The notes beneath the pieces were generated by a model. That model was not told where the DNA came from and ran no database searches. It worked only from the letters and a program-made list of their open reading frames with translations. Source: CAINFV01 sp964409235 (GTDB lineage Bacteria > Chlamydiota > Chlamydiia > Chlamydiales > FEN-1388). From it: a stretch of 57,568 bases of DNA. This document shows, piece after piece, positions 36,348 through 45,058 of the stretch; the first letter of the stretch is position 1; every line of letters begins with the position of its first letter. A program made the position numbers and the translations under genes. Location of the stretch: the NCBI GenBank assembly GCA_964409235.1, contig CAYPCN010000007.1, positions 1-57,568 on the forward strand, written 5' to 3'.

Positions 36348-37220
36348 ATGAAAAGCATTACTTGTGAAATGAGTCTCTTTGTCCTTGTATCGGCGTTGTC
36401 AATGAGTTGTGCATCACCTGTTTGCGCTTCTCAAGCTCCTGTCTATAACCAACGGCTTGCCCATGTACGATATATGCCAGAAGAGCCAATGGTAAAAGTA
36501 CTTCTCGCCAAAGACCAAGAAGGGTTGATGGTAGAGGTGAAAGGGCCGCACAACATCTACGATCCGTACAGCGGTCGGAAGCTCGATGCTGCGTTTATGG
36601 GGTCTTCATATTATATGTATCCCACCCCAGATGGTGTGAAATGGGGACAAGAGTTCCCAGGTGTCTTTCAAATTGTGATTGTCCCCGATGAACCATCCGA
36701 TGGGGTCTTTGTCAATGGCATTGCCTACCCAGGTGCTGTTGCGTTTTATGAGATCGATAATCGACTGGCGGCGGTGAACTGGGTTTCGATCGATGACTTT
36801 ACTGGTTCTATTCTCAGCACCAACTTCTTACCACGAGAGGCCGATCAGAAAGAGGCGTTAGCAGCGTACTCGATTGCCATCCGCAGTAAGGTGTATCAGC
36901 AAGTTCTTGCGCCTGACAACCTTTTTTGGGATCTCAGCGCTGAGCCGTGTGGGTATCGCGGAAATGCTGTGGTGCGATTAGACACTCCCTTTAAAGACGC
37001 CATGAAGGCAACGAAGAAAATTGTCATGACGGGAATGCAGCAATCGACTCTCCCAGCGAATTTTGATAAGAAAGCCATTGACGAGATCCGGCAGCAAATG
37101 CCGCTTGCTACCGTTCAAGACATGGCAAAGGCTGGCAAGGACGCGAGGATTATCCTCCACAAATTTTACCCAGATCAAAACCTCATTGTGGCAGAGCCGA
37201 CGCCGCAAGTGGTGCACTGA
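36348..37220 (+). CDS. SpoIID-domain secreted protein
   Basis: A 290-aa protein with a signal peptide (MKSITCEMSLFVLVSALSMSCASPVCASQA; an internal SMSC lipobox-like site is possible). The segment IDDFTGSILSTNFLPREADQKEALAAYSIAIRSKVYQ is the hallmark of SpoIID/LytB proteins. SpoIID proteins are lytic transglycosylases acting on denuded peptidoglycan; chlamydiae use a homologue in their septal peptidoglycan ring. The N-terminal VKGPHNIYDPYSGRKLD fits the family's usual beta domain. The C-terminal half is less conserved. Confidence 0.82.
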   Translation: MKSITCEMSLFVLVSALSMSCASPVCASQAPVYNQRLAHVRYMPEEPMVKVLLAKDQEGLMVEVKGPHNIYDPYSGRKLDAAFMGSSYYMYPTPDGVKWGQEFPGVFQIVIVPDEPSDGVFVNGIAYPGAVAFYEIDNRLAAVNWVSIDDFTGSILSTNFLPREADQKEALAAYSIAIRSKVYQQVLAPDNLFWDLSAEPCGYRGNAVVRLDTPFKDAMKATKKIVMTGMQQSTLPANFDKKAIDEIRQQMPLATVQDMAKAGKDARIILHKFYPDQNLIVAEPTPQVVH

Positions 37221-37352
37221 TGAGCAGGTACGAGCGGGGCTTCCTCGCTCGTCATCACAAGACGGCAAGGAGACTCACTGTATGGGCACGTTTGTCGCGC
37301 TGCCTCGCCAACATGTACTCGGTTGGATTTCCTGGAGTTGTTGTTTCTGGGT

Positions 37353-38396
37353 ATGAGTGATTCTCCTTTGTCTCTTTCTGCCTATCGATTTTCTGTGCCT
37401 CAAGAACTGATAGCACAATATCCGATCTCCCCACGGGATCACGCGCGATTGCTGATTGTCCATCGCATCACAGGGGCAATCGAGGAAGGGGTTGTCGCTG
37501 ACCTTCCCTCGTTTTTGATGCCGAATGACGCTCTGATCTTAAATAATACGCGCGTTCTTCACGCAGCATTGCGAGGGCTGGTCGAGGGAGAAGGAGCGAG
37601 AAGCTTTCAGTGTTTGTTAACGAAAGCCGTGACGCCTGAGAAATGGTGGGTTCTGGCTAAGCCTGCACGGCGGCTTGTTGTTGGCGCGACACTCGTTTTT
37701 CAGGGGCAGATCAAAGGAGAGGTGAAGGACGTAGCGGCCGACGGCCAGCGGTGTATCCTCTTTTCAGAACCGCTCACACCAGAGAAATTGCAGACGTTCG
37801 GCACCATTCCTCTTCCTCCGTACATCCATCGAGCAGCTCCGGAGGCTGTCGATACTCTTCGCTATCAAACCATCTATGGCACTCAGCATGGTTCTGTTGC
37901 GGCGCCAACAGCCGGATTGCATTTTACCGAATCTCTCTTTGCAAAACTCTCCGAACAGCGTGTCTCACATCACTATGTCACGCTCCATGTTGGCACAGGT
38001 ACGTTTCTCTCTATCCGTACCGATGACATTCGCAACCATCAGATGCATACGGAGTTGTTCGACGTCTCTGAGCAGACGGCGCTAGCACTCAATGCTCTGC
38101 CATCCTCTGCGCGACGCCTTGCTGTGGGCACGACGTCTTGTCGAGTTCTGGAATCAGCAGCAGATGAGCAAGGTGTCATCTCGCCTGGCGCCTCGTCAAC
38201 AAACCTCTTTATCTATCCAGGGTATCGCTTCAAATATGTCTCGGCTCTCCTCACCAACTTCCACACCCCAGAATCCTCGCTTCTGACGTTGGTAAGCGCC
38301 TTTATGGGCTATGATCTGATGAAAGAAGCGTACCAGAAAGCCATTGAGCGGAAGTTCCGCTTTTTCTCCTACGGCGATGCCATGCTGATTCTTTAG
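37353..38396 (+). CDS. queA: tRNA preQ1(34) S-adenosylmethionine ribosyltransferase-isomerase QueA
   Basis: The 347-aa enzyme of queuosine synthesis transfers the ribosyl unit of SAM to preQ1 in tRNA. It has YRFSVPQELIAQYPISPRDHARLL, NDALILNNTRVLHAAL, PLPPYIHR, YQTIYGTQHGSVAAPTAGLHFT and VGTGTFLSIRTDDI..HQMHTE, all QueA signatures. The start at 37353 is chosen by alignment to QueA's usual N-terminus; an ATG at 37323 adds 10 hydrophobic residues. The stop overlaps the convergent kinase-like gene by 4 bp. Confidence 0.95.
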   Translation: MSDSPLSLSAYRFSVPQELIAQYPISPRDHARLLIVHRITGAIEEGVVADLPSFLMPNDALILNNTRVLHAALRGLVEGEGARSFQCLLTKAVTPEKWWVLAKPARRLVVGATLVFQGQIKGEVKDVAADGQRCILFSEPLTPEKLQTFGTIPLPPYIHRAAPEAVDTLRYQTIYGTQHGSVAAPTAGLHFTESLFAKLSEQRVSHHYVTLHVGTGTFLSIRTDDIRNHQMHTELFDVSEQTALALNALPSSARRLAVGTTSCRVLESAADEQGVISPGASSTNLFIYPGYRFKYVSALLTNFHTPESSLLTLVSAFMGYDLMKEAYQKAIERKFRFFSYGDAMLIL

Positions 38397-39715
38397 TTCA
38401 ACTCATGGAGCAGAGAGTCAAATTGCGTTTGCAAATCAACGGCCTTCCCACGTCCTTCTGGATTGGGATCGGTCATCTGAAGGATGAGCGCCAAAAATCG
38501 ATCTTGGACGGATAAAGGGCTCTTCTTCTTTTGCTTGTGCTGAAGCTGTTTGAGAGGACGGGCGCGGGTCCGTTTGATAAGGGTCACATGCTTAGCATGC
38601 CGCTGTTGCACTGGTATCGTCTTCTTTTGGAAGGTTTTCTTTTTGCTCCATGCGGGAAGTTTGTCATAGTAGAGCTGCCACATCACACATCCCATAGCAA
38701 AAACATCGCTAGGGAAATAGTCGAAAGGCATCATCTTTGAGCGGAAAAAGCCTTCAGGAGAGAGATAGCAGACATTGCTCTGCGCGGGAACCTTATAGGC
38801 GCGAATGACTGGCAGTGCTCGCCCCATATCGGCGATGACGGCGTGGATTTTTCGTTCGCCAGGCACTGTCCCTTCGATATCGACAAAGTAATTCCGAGCC
38901 CCTAGGTTGCGATGGACGTACAGCTTTGTGTGCATAGCTGCAAGACCTGTGATGAGGTCTCGAGCAATGGTCAGGCGTTCTTTGAAGGTCAGCTTGAGAG
39001 TGTGATCGTCGATAACGCTTTGCAGAGAACCAGGGCGAAACAAGTGCGTCACAATCGTCGTGAGCGTTTTGTTGGTCGCTGGATCGACGTGTGTCATCAG
39101 TGCGATGGGATGTACGACGCACGGTAGGTTTTTGAGTCGCGTCATGGCTGTACATTCTGTAGAGATGTCGCATTCGGCCACTGCCCGAGCCAGCACTTTG
39201 GGCTGCTGGCGGTTGTAGAGGATGGTTTTTGTGACGACCTTTTTCCTTCCTTTGCCAATGGGATCGACGCCCTTCGTTCCAAGGTGGATGAAGAAGTGAT
39301 GGGTCTGAGGGTCGTACTGCAGTTCTCGCCCAAAGCGGTCTTTGGGCCAAAAGGACGTCCCTTGAGCTATTTCATCAGGGAGCGCCGTTTCGGCAAACAG
39401 TACGAGGGGAAAAAGCACGTTCAGGGAAAGTCCTGTTTTTTCTGAAAGGGCAAAGATCTGCGTGCAGCCTTGCACAGCAAAAGCGAATGGCGTGCCAGGA
39501 TAGGAAGTGGCCAACGCCTGCAGGTCTTTGAGGGAGATCTCATTGCTCGCTGTACCGATGGCTACGTGTTTTCCAAGTTCAGACCATTGTTGGGTATCGA
39601 TAAACTGCCTGAGCTGCGAAAACTGCTGATGTTGGCTCTTTGAAATCCCGCGTTCCAAAGAAAAATGTGCAGCGGTGAACAAAATGGGACAGATGAATGC
39701 CAAGAACCGAAGCAT
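38393..39715 (-). CDS. Exported kinase-like protein, probable pseudokinase (HRN)
   Basis: A 440-aa protein with an N-terminal signal or anchor (MLRFLAFICPILFTAAHFS), a ~150-aa unique domain shared with its neighbour, then a kinase-like domain. The catalytic loop reads HRNLGARN (268-275): the catalytic Asp of HRD is Asn270. The metal-binding DFG is DMG (D296), the APE-like motif is SPE, and the F-helix SDVFAMGCVMWQLYY is intact. The Asp-to-Asn change predicts loss or strong reduction of phosphotransfer. With the 39955-41361 gene it forms an active/pseudo pair. Confidence 0.82.
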   Translation of the reverse strand: MLRFLAFICPILFTAAHFSLERGISKSQHQQFSQLRQFIDTQQWSELGKHVAIGTASNEISLKDLQALATSYPGTPFAFAVQGCTQIFALSEKTGLSLNVLFPLVLFAETALPDEIAQGTSFWPKDRFGRELQYDPQTHHFFIHLGTKGVDPIGKGRKKVVTKTILYNRQQPKVLARAVAECDISTECTAMTRLKNLPCVVHPIALMTHVDPATNKTLTTIVTHLFRPGSLQSVIDDHTLKLTFKERLTIARDLITGLAAMHTKLYVHRNLGARNYFVDIEGTVPGERKIHAVIADMGRALPVIRAYKVPAQSNVCYLSPEGFFRSKMMPFDYFPSDVFAMGCVMWQLYYDKLPAWSKKKTFQKKTIPVQQRHAKHVTLIKRTRARPLKQLQHKQKKKSPLSVQDRFLALILQMTDPNPEGRGKAVDLQTQFDSLLHELN

Positions 39716-39954
39716 ACTACTACATCTCTCTAAGTTTTGAGTACCTGTCCTCGACCCTTCACTCCGAACCGGTTGGCGACCGTCGCCAATCTCCTACGCT
39801 TCCCTCCTTGCCAATAGCGCAAAGGCTATTGGCCTCACCCAAAATCGTCCTATCGTGACTGATCTCGCCCACCCAGTACAGAAATGGAGCTCACGAACGG
39901 GTACAGTTTTGAAGCCCCCTCCATTCGTACGAGAGGGCTTCCATGAAGATGATG
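39716..39954. other. Intergenic region between kinase paralogues
   Basis: No gene. Three short inverted repeats are visible: TTGGCGA/TCGCCAA near 39772, GCCAATAG/CTATTGGC near 39809-39832, and GAAGCCC/GGGCTTC at 39911-39942. The last lies just after the upstream (leftward) kinase stop and may act as its terminator, although no U-run is present. The promoter of the downstream gene must also be here. Confidence 0.45.
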
Positions 39955-41361
39955 TTATTTCCTCTTTCGAGAAGAATGTTTTTTGCCTTTATCGGCCGGA
40001 ACAGGGGGCTTCCCATGGAGAATCGTATGCAATCCGATGTACAACTCTTGGGCTGTTCCTCGCTTTTCAGGAGATGGATCCACCATCTTGAGGATGACCT
40101 GCAAAAATTTTTGCTTAAGAGATGGTTTGTGATGCTTTCCTATCCCTGAAAGGTGGTTTTCTACCATCCTATTTCGGATGGTATTGATGTGAAAGACTTT
40201 GGCACGGTATCGATGCTTTTGCGGGACATGCTCGTTTTTAAAATACTCTGACTCAGACCAAGGAGGAAACTTCCCAAAGTAGAGCTGCCAGAATACACAG
40301 CCAATGGCGAATATATCGCTGTTGCAGTATTGCTTGCCGTGCATCTTTTCGCGGTAAATGGCTTCTGGGGGAGCGTACCGGGAGTTCCCTTGGACTGGGA
40401 CATCCTTGGCATACTTCATTGGCATGGCCCTTCCCAAGTCGGCAACATAGGCTTCGATCTTTCTGTGGCTGGGTTTTTTGCCCTTAATGTGGACAAAATA
40501 ATTTCTTGTCCCAAGATCTCTGTGGACAAAGCCTTGGGCGTGCATATTCGCAATTCCACGCATGATATCGCAGGCGATCTTCAAGCGTTCTTTGAGAGTG
40601 AGCCTCCACGACTTTCTATCCTCGAGGATGTTGAAGAGCGATCCTGGTCGGATGATTCTGGTGACGATCGTCGCCAGTGGTTTATCGCTTTTGGGATCCT
40701 TATGTCTCATAAGAGCTTGTGCTTCGAGAACATTGGGAATGCCTTTGAGTTTTCTCATGGCATACATTTCACGTTTACAGGGAGCTTTGGAAACTCCTCT
40801 GGCCATTACCTCTGGATCCACTCGATCGTAGAGAACGGTTTTCGTTACCACTTTCATCCTGCCGACGCCAACGGGTTTGACGCCCTTCGTTCCAAGGTGG
40901 ATGAAGAGGCGTTTCGTTGTCTTGTCGTACTGCAGCTCTCGGCCAAAATGTTTGCTAGCCCAAAATGTCTTCCCTTTATGAATGTCTTTGTGGATCGCTG
41001 TTTCGGCAAAGAGAGCGATTGGGAAGACGGTACGCAAAGAAAGCCCTGTCTTTTCATGAAGGGAGAGGATGTTCTTCGTGGCGAGGACGGCGCGGAAAAA
41101 TGGGGTCTTCGGAAATTTGAGCGCCAGCATTTGAAGATCGCGTAGAGAGACATCGCGTTTGTCAATGCCATGTTTGACCTGTTGCCCAAGTTGCGACCAC
41201 TTCTCCTGTTGGATAAGTCGACGGAGTGAGGGGAGGCGGGCTCCTTTCGTTTGTGGCAAGCTGTGCTGAACAGACGCTGTAGATGGTGCGAGGGGCACCA
41301 ACGTTGCAGAAAGTGCAACAGGCGCTGTTACCAAAGCGAGAACTAAGGATATGCGGACCAT
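39955..41361 (-). CDS. Exported protein kinase with tyrosine-kinase-like HRDLGTRN loop
   Basis: A 468-aa protein with a signal peptide (MVRISLVLALVTAPVALSATL), the same unique N-terminal domain as the next gene (LRRLIQQEKWSQLGQQV..., LQYDKTTKRLFIHLGTKGV), and a kinase domain. VVTKTVLY provides the ATP-site Lys. HRDLGTRN (280-287) carries catalytic Asp282 in the HRDLxxRN form typical of tyrosine kinases. DLG (D308) binds metal, and SDIFAIGCVFWQLYFGKFPPW is the F-helix. No Gly-rich loop is obvious. It is secreted or periplasmic, so it may act on host proteins. The C-terminus is very basic (KKHSSRKRK). Confidence 0.85.
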   Translation of the reverse strand: MVRISLVLALVTAPVALSATLVPLAPSTASVQHSLPQTKGARLPSLRRLIQQEKWSQLGQQVKHGIDKRDVSLRDLQMLALKFPKTPFFRAVLATKNILSLHEKTGLSLRTVFPIALFAETAIHKDIHKGKTFWASKHFGRELQYDKTTKRLFIHLGTKGVKPVGVGRMKVVTKTVLYDRVDPEVMARGVSKAPCKREMYAMRKLKGIPNVLEAQALMRHKDPKSDKPLATIVTRIIRPGSLFNILEDRKSWRLTLKERLKIACDIMRGIANMHAQGFVHRDLGTRNYFVHIKGKKPSHRKIEAYVADLGRAMPMKYAKDVPVQGNSRYAPPEAIYREKMHGKQYCNSDIFAIGCVFWQLYFGKFPPWSESEYFKNEHVPQKHRYRAKVFHINTIRNRMVENHLSGIGKHHKPSLKQKFLQVILKMVDPSPEKRGTAQELYIGLHTILHGKPPVPADKGKKHSSRKRK

Positions 41362-41443
41362 AGGCTACCCATTTTAGTGTTTTTTTGCTGAAAGGCTTAT
41401 AAACATTCGCAGAAATTCTTACAAGGCTTCGTGTTCCTGATTT

Positions 41444-43201
41444 CTACATTGTCGCTTGCAGCAGTGCTGCGACGACAAAAGGGAGGTATTTCTGAGGTGC
41501 TTTCTGCAGTTCTTGAACGAGGATTTCTCTTGAGGCTGGCGTCCCTCGTTCAGCAAGTGTTTGGATGGTGGTAATGTACAGCTGAGCTGCCGCTGCCGCA
41601 TGCTGAGAACCAGTTTTCTCTTCATTATTCGGTACGTTTATCCAAGGCAAGGGCAGGCGCCATGGGCGTTCCTCTTGTTTTCTCGAGAAATCGAGGATGG
41701 CGGCAAGGGTCTCTTCATCACGCTCTATGCCAAGCCGTACTAGTGCCAGCGTGGCAAAAGTTCTGTTGTACGGGGCCCCTACGCGGTTGGCTTCTCGCTC
41801 TAAGAGATGGATGGCCGAAGCAGACTGTTGGTTTTCCAGAAGTTGAAGAAGACAGGGATAGAGATCAATGCGTTCCTCAGAAAAAATCGTGGTTGCAACA
41901 TCGTGAAACAGTGGTTCCTCCAGTTCCAGAGCTTGGATGAGAAAAGTCTCCTTGGCGAGGAGCGACTGTTCTTGTAATGTCTGTTGTATCGCTCTGTCGA
42001 AAGCTCCGAGAGCAGCAATGTCCCAATATGATAGTGAATGGCCGATGGAGGAGCTCGACAACAGGACTTGGTCGTCTGAAAGGGACAGAATGGCTTGTAT
42101 ACCCTCAACACAGCGAACATCTTTTTGGCTGAGCTGTGACAGCGCGAGATTGATGCGAAAAGCACGCTCGCAAGAGGTCAGCTGCGAGGTGTTGACAGGT
42201 TCAGGACAGTTCCCTAAAGCGGCGACAGCGAAAGGATTCCCTTCTTTCGCCAGTTCATAGAGGATCGATTGGTATCCGATTTCTCCAAGGTTGGTCAGGG
42301 ATTGTGCTGCTTGAATGCGAACGCAGGGGGTTTCATGGGCTGCGAGCTTGCGAAGTGTGGTGAGAGATGCCTCAGAGTCGCAGCTCCTCAGAGCAAAGGC
42401 TTGGGCTTCGAGGACGGCGGGAGAGTGCGATTGCAAGGCGGCGATTTCTGGTCCCAGGCCCGTGATGGCATGGCGTCCTACGGCAATGAGCGTTTCGATA
42501 ACGACCTCTTCACAGGGGTCAAAGAGCAGCTGACGGAGACGCCGTACTGATCCCGAAGAACCTTCGATGGCGAATAGCTCCGGCATATATGGGAGGAAGA
42601 TGCTTGGCAGTTTGTAGCTGAGAGCGTCGATATGAAAAAAGGCATCGTGCGAGCGCTTTGACGCGATTCGCCATCCGGCCTCAAGGCGCACCACTGGATA
42701 ATCCGAACGAAGGGCCTCTGTGAGAATGTAGTCCGCGTCAACACTGTTGAGGGAGGAGAGTACCTGCACCGCTGTCAGTTGTATGATGGGATTGTCGGAC
42801 CGGATGAGTTCCCTGCTAATGGTTTTTGAAAGCGGGTGGTGGCATGATGAGGTCGCTAGCAATGTCATGAGTATGGTGTCGATCTCATGTGACGTGGCCA
42901 GCTTTTGGAATAATCGTTCTGCCAGCATTTCGAGGTGAGATCGATATGACGACCGAGAGCTTCGGGCTTCGAGCTTCCCTATTGCCGTGAGAATTTCTTC
43001 AATGGTGGAGGCGTGGTACACTGTCGGCGGTTCATTGCAGAGCTGAAGTTGGTGGTCGGACAAGTCCGAGTAGGGGGGTGTCGGTACTTCGTTGGTGTGG
43101 ACGGGAGGCGAATGGGAGGATGGTGTGAAGCAGCCACAACAGCTCACCAGGGTGATGAGGAGAATAAGAGTGGAAGGTCGAATTAGCGAACGTACTGCCA
43201 T
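41444..43201 (-). CDS. HEAT-repeat lipoprotein
   Basis: A 585-aa protein with a type II signal peptide (lipobox LVSC; further Cys at SCCGC). Helical repeats with HEAT character extend along most of its length (for example TAVQVLSSLNSVDADYILTEALRSDYPVVRLEAGWRIA and ETPCVRIQAAQSLTNLGEIGY). Such solenoids scaffold protein complexes. In Chlamydia a similar gene (CT350) sits beside maf, and the same order appears here. Its start overlaps the maf 3' end by 19 bp. Confidence 0.8.
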   Translation of the reverse strand: MAVRSLIRPSTLILLITLVSCCGCFTPSSHSPPVHTNEVPTPPYSDLSDHQLQLCNEPPTVYHASTIEEILTAIGKLEARSSRSSYRSHLEMLAERLFQKLATSHEIDTILMTLLATSSCHHPLSKTISRELIRSDNPIIQLTAVQVLSSLNSVDADYILTEALRSDYPVVRLEAGWRIASKRSHDAFFHIDALSYKLPSIFLPYMPELFAIEGSSGSVRRLRQLLFDPCEEVVIETLIAVGRHAITGLGPEIAALQSHSPAVLEAQAFALRSCDSEASLTTLRKLAAHETPCVRIQAAQSLTNLGEIGYQSILYELAKEGNPFAVAALGNCPEPVNTSQLTSCERAFRINLALSQLSQKDVRCVEGIQAILSLSDDQVLLSSSSIGHSLSYWDIAALGAFDRAIQQTLQEQSLLAKETFLIQALELEEPLFHDVATTIFSEERIDLYPCLLQLLENQQSASAIHLLEREANRVGAPYNRTFATLALVRLGIERDEETLAAILDFSRKQEERPWRLPLPWINVPNNEEKTGSQHAAAAAQLYITTIQTLAERGTPASREILVQELQKAPQKYLPFVVAALLQATM

Positions 43202-43785
43202 AGGTCAATTCCAATTTCTGCAAGCATAGCACACAGAGAGGTCACGGGGAGCCCAATGACGTTGTAGTAGCAGCCTTCAATGCGTTGAACAAGGAGTGAT
43301 CCTGCTCCTTGAATGGCATATCCTCCCACCTTGTCTGCATAGGTGCCGAGCGAGAGATAGGCGTCGATTTGATACTCCGTCAGCGATTGCATGAGGACGC
43401 GTGTTTCATCAGATCGGACTTGAACAGACCCATTGTATACGAGAGCCATGCTCGTGATGACTGCATGCCAATGACCGCTGAGCCGATGAAGCATCTGTCT
43501 GGCATGGTGTATATCATGAGGCTTTGTCAACAGCTCGCCATCAATGACGACGATGGTGTCTGCCGCAAGAACCGCACGATTCGGCAAGCGAGCAGCTACG
43601 TTGTTTGCCTTTTCTACAGAAAGCTGTTGAGCATAGGTATATGCGGAGTTCTTCCAGAGGATTGACCGTTCATCCAAGGTGTGAGGAACGATTTCAAATG
43701 GCAACGTGAAGTAGCGCAAAATGTCTGATCGACGCGGCGACTCAGAGGCGAGAATGAGGGGGAGAAGAGTTCCGGAGGAGTGCAT
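43183..43785 (-). CDS. maf: Maf-like nucleotide pyrophosphatase
   Basis: A 200-aa Maf/YhdE-family house-cleaning NTP pyrophosphatase. Motifs LILASESPRRSDIL, VLAADTIVVIDG, ADKVGGYAIQGAG and GCYYNVIGLPVTSL are complete. Family members hydrolyse modified nucleotides such as m5UTP and pseudo-UTP and are linked to division control. It is co-transcribed with the HEAT lipoprotein and lies 9 nt after mqnA. Confidence 0.93.
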   Translation of the reverse strand: MHSSGTLLPLILASESPRRSDILRYFTLPFEIVPHTLDERSILWKNSAYTYAQQLSVEKANNVAARLPNRAVLAADTIVVIDGELLTKPHDIHHARQMLHRLSGHWHAVITSMALVYNGSVQVRSDETRVLMQSLTEYQIDAYLSLGTYADKVGGYAIQGAGSLLVQRIEGCYYNVIGLPVTSLCAMLAEIGIDLWQYVR

Positions 43786-43794
43786 AGCTATGGC

Positions 43795-44634
43795 TTACAC
43801 TCCCAATCCTGAAAAGTAGTCGAGGCCGTGGAAGTGCTTGGATGTAAGGCGGTATTCAATTGTCGAATAATACCGTCTTAGCAGTGCGTCATTGCCTTTC
43901 GTTTTTTCTGCCGCTCGCTTCACAATCACGTCCATGTTGTTCTTCGCCCATTCGTAGGAATCTTCGAGAAGGCGATGGAAGGAAATCACATCATGAGGTG
44001 CCTCTTGAAACGCGTCATTCCTCGTGGCGATAACGGCGAAGATAAAACTCTTTTTCGTGGCCTCGTGCCATGCCTGTGCTATATCGATCGAAGAGTGCGA
44101 CGGCCAGTCGTAGTATTCTAAGCAGCTGTCACCGATGAGCAGAAAAGGGGCCTCTTGATAAAAGAGCTCTCGCGGGGCGCAGGTGTACTCCTCAAGGACG
44201 GGCGATACCCTCCAAAAGCACTTGCACAAGGTTTTCAGCAGTTGTGCAGAGGTGGCTGAGAGAGCGGGAACGTACACGATCGATTTGTGCAATGTTGGGG
44301 CTGTGCCTTTGAAGAAGAGCTTGATGCTCATCACCTGTTCTGTGGCCGCAATTCCAAGATCGGACAGGAGAATATAGGAGTAGCGATTTCGAAGGAAATC
44401 TCCGCTGCTGATCATGGCGATATCGACATGGCCGTGCCTGAGCATGTCGTCGATTTCGATAGGGGTTCCCCAGATGATAGAGGCATTATTGGGGATGATC
44501 TTCTCGTGAATAGCATGAAACAGAGGGTAGGTGTTTGTGAATTGAAGAGCCCCAACTGTGATCGCCGCGCCTCCATTGGTTGGGGTTGACGACGAAGGCG
44601 TGCCGAGGAGCTGGTCCTTGTACGAAGCTGGCAT
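43795..44634 (-). CDS. mqnA: Chorismate dehydratase MqnA (futalosine menaquinone pathway)
   Basis: A 279-aa periplasmic-binding-protein-like fold enzyme converting chorismate to 3-enolpyruvylbenzoate. The stretch ITVGALQFTNTYPLFHAI is the MqnA N-terminal signature, HGHVDIAMISSGDFLRNR the substrate-loop region, and APFLLIGDSCLE is typical. A ~25-residue N-terminal extension precedes the usual start with no internal ATG, so the initiation site is uncertain. Chlamydiae make menaquinone by the futalosine route. Confidence 0.85.
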   Translation of the reverse strand: MPASYKDQLLGTPSSSTPTNGGAAITVGALQFTNTYPLFHAIHEKIIPNNASIIWGTPIEIDDMLRHGHVDIAMISSGDFLRNRYSYILLSDLGIAATEQVMSIKLFFKGTAPTLHKSIVYVPALSATSAQLLKTLCKCFWRVSPVLEEYTCAPRELFYQEAPFLLIGDSCLEYYDWPSHSSIDIAQAWHEATKKSFIFAVIATRNDAFQEAPHDVISFHRLLEDSYEWAKNNMDVIVKRAAEKTKGNDALLRRYYSTIEYRLTSKHFHGLDYFSGLGV

Positions 44635-44691
44635 CGCAATCCTCGACTCTGTAAGGTTGATCTATCACAATACCAAACTGAAGCGGTAAAG

Positions 44692-44729
44692 AGCCACATC
44701 GCAAATAGTACGCCATTTGCGATGTGGCT
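44692..44729. repeat. Palindromic repeat (15-bp arms)
   Basis: Perfect arms AGCCACATCGCAAAT (44692-44706) and its complement (44715-44729) surround an 8-nt loop. It lies in the divergent mqnA/nagA gap, where a terminator is not expected. It is a member of the CACATCGCAAATG family. Confidence 0.8.
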
Positions 44730-45058
44730 AAGATCTTTTTGGATGAATCTACCCAAAAACCTCCTCGCCTATATGTCAGGGCATATGGTCTTCGTCGGCT
44801 TTGGAATAGCTCGATCCAAAAATCTCTGCTCTTCTCCTCTAATAATCCACAGTGCAAATGGTTCCTACCTGACAGCAGCAGCGAGGTTGCGAACCAAAGA
44901 GGAACATGGTATCACGATAGAACTTCAAACGTCTGAGGATAAAAATGGCCTTTGTTGCTCCAATGTTTTCGACTACTCCTCACCCATATCGTAAAGGATA
45001 TGGGCGTCGTCAGGCTGGGGATACCCCGGTCGAAGTGTCGTCCTCTTCTCCTCGGAAC
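44730..45058. other. Divergent mqnA/nagA intergenic remainder
   Basis: About 330 bp upstream of the preferred nagA start. An open frame in the nagA phase begins at 44945 but its 38 codons lack family similarity. Promoters for nagA (and partly mqnA) are expected here, but no boxes were confidently placed. No separate gene was supported. Confidence 0.4.

Noticed and set aside
44945..45058. 38-residue N-terminal extension of NagA
   Set aside because: No match to the family N-terminus; the ATG at 45059 fits the usual length.
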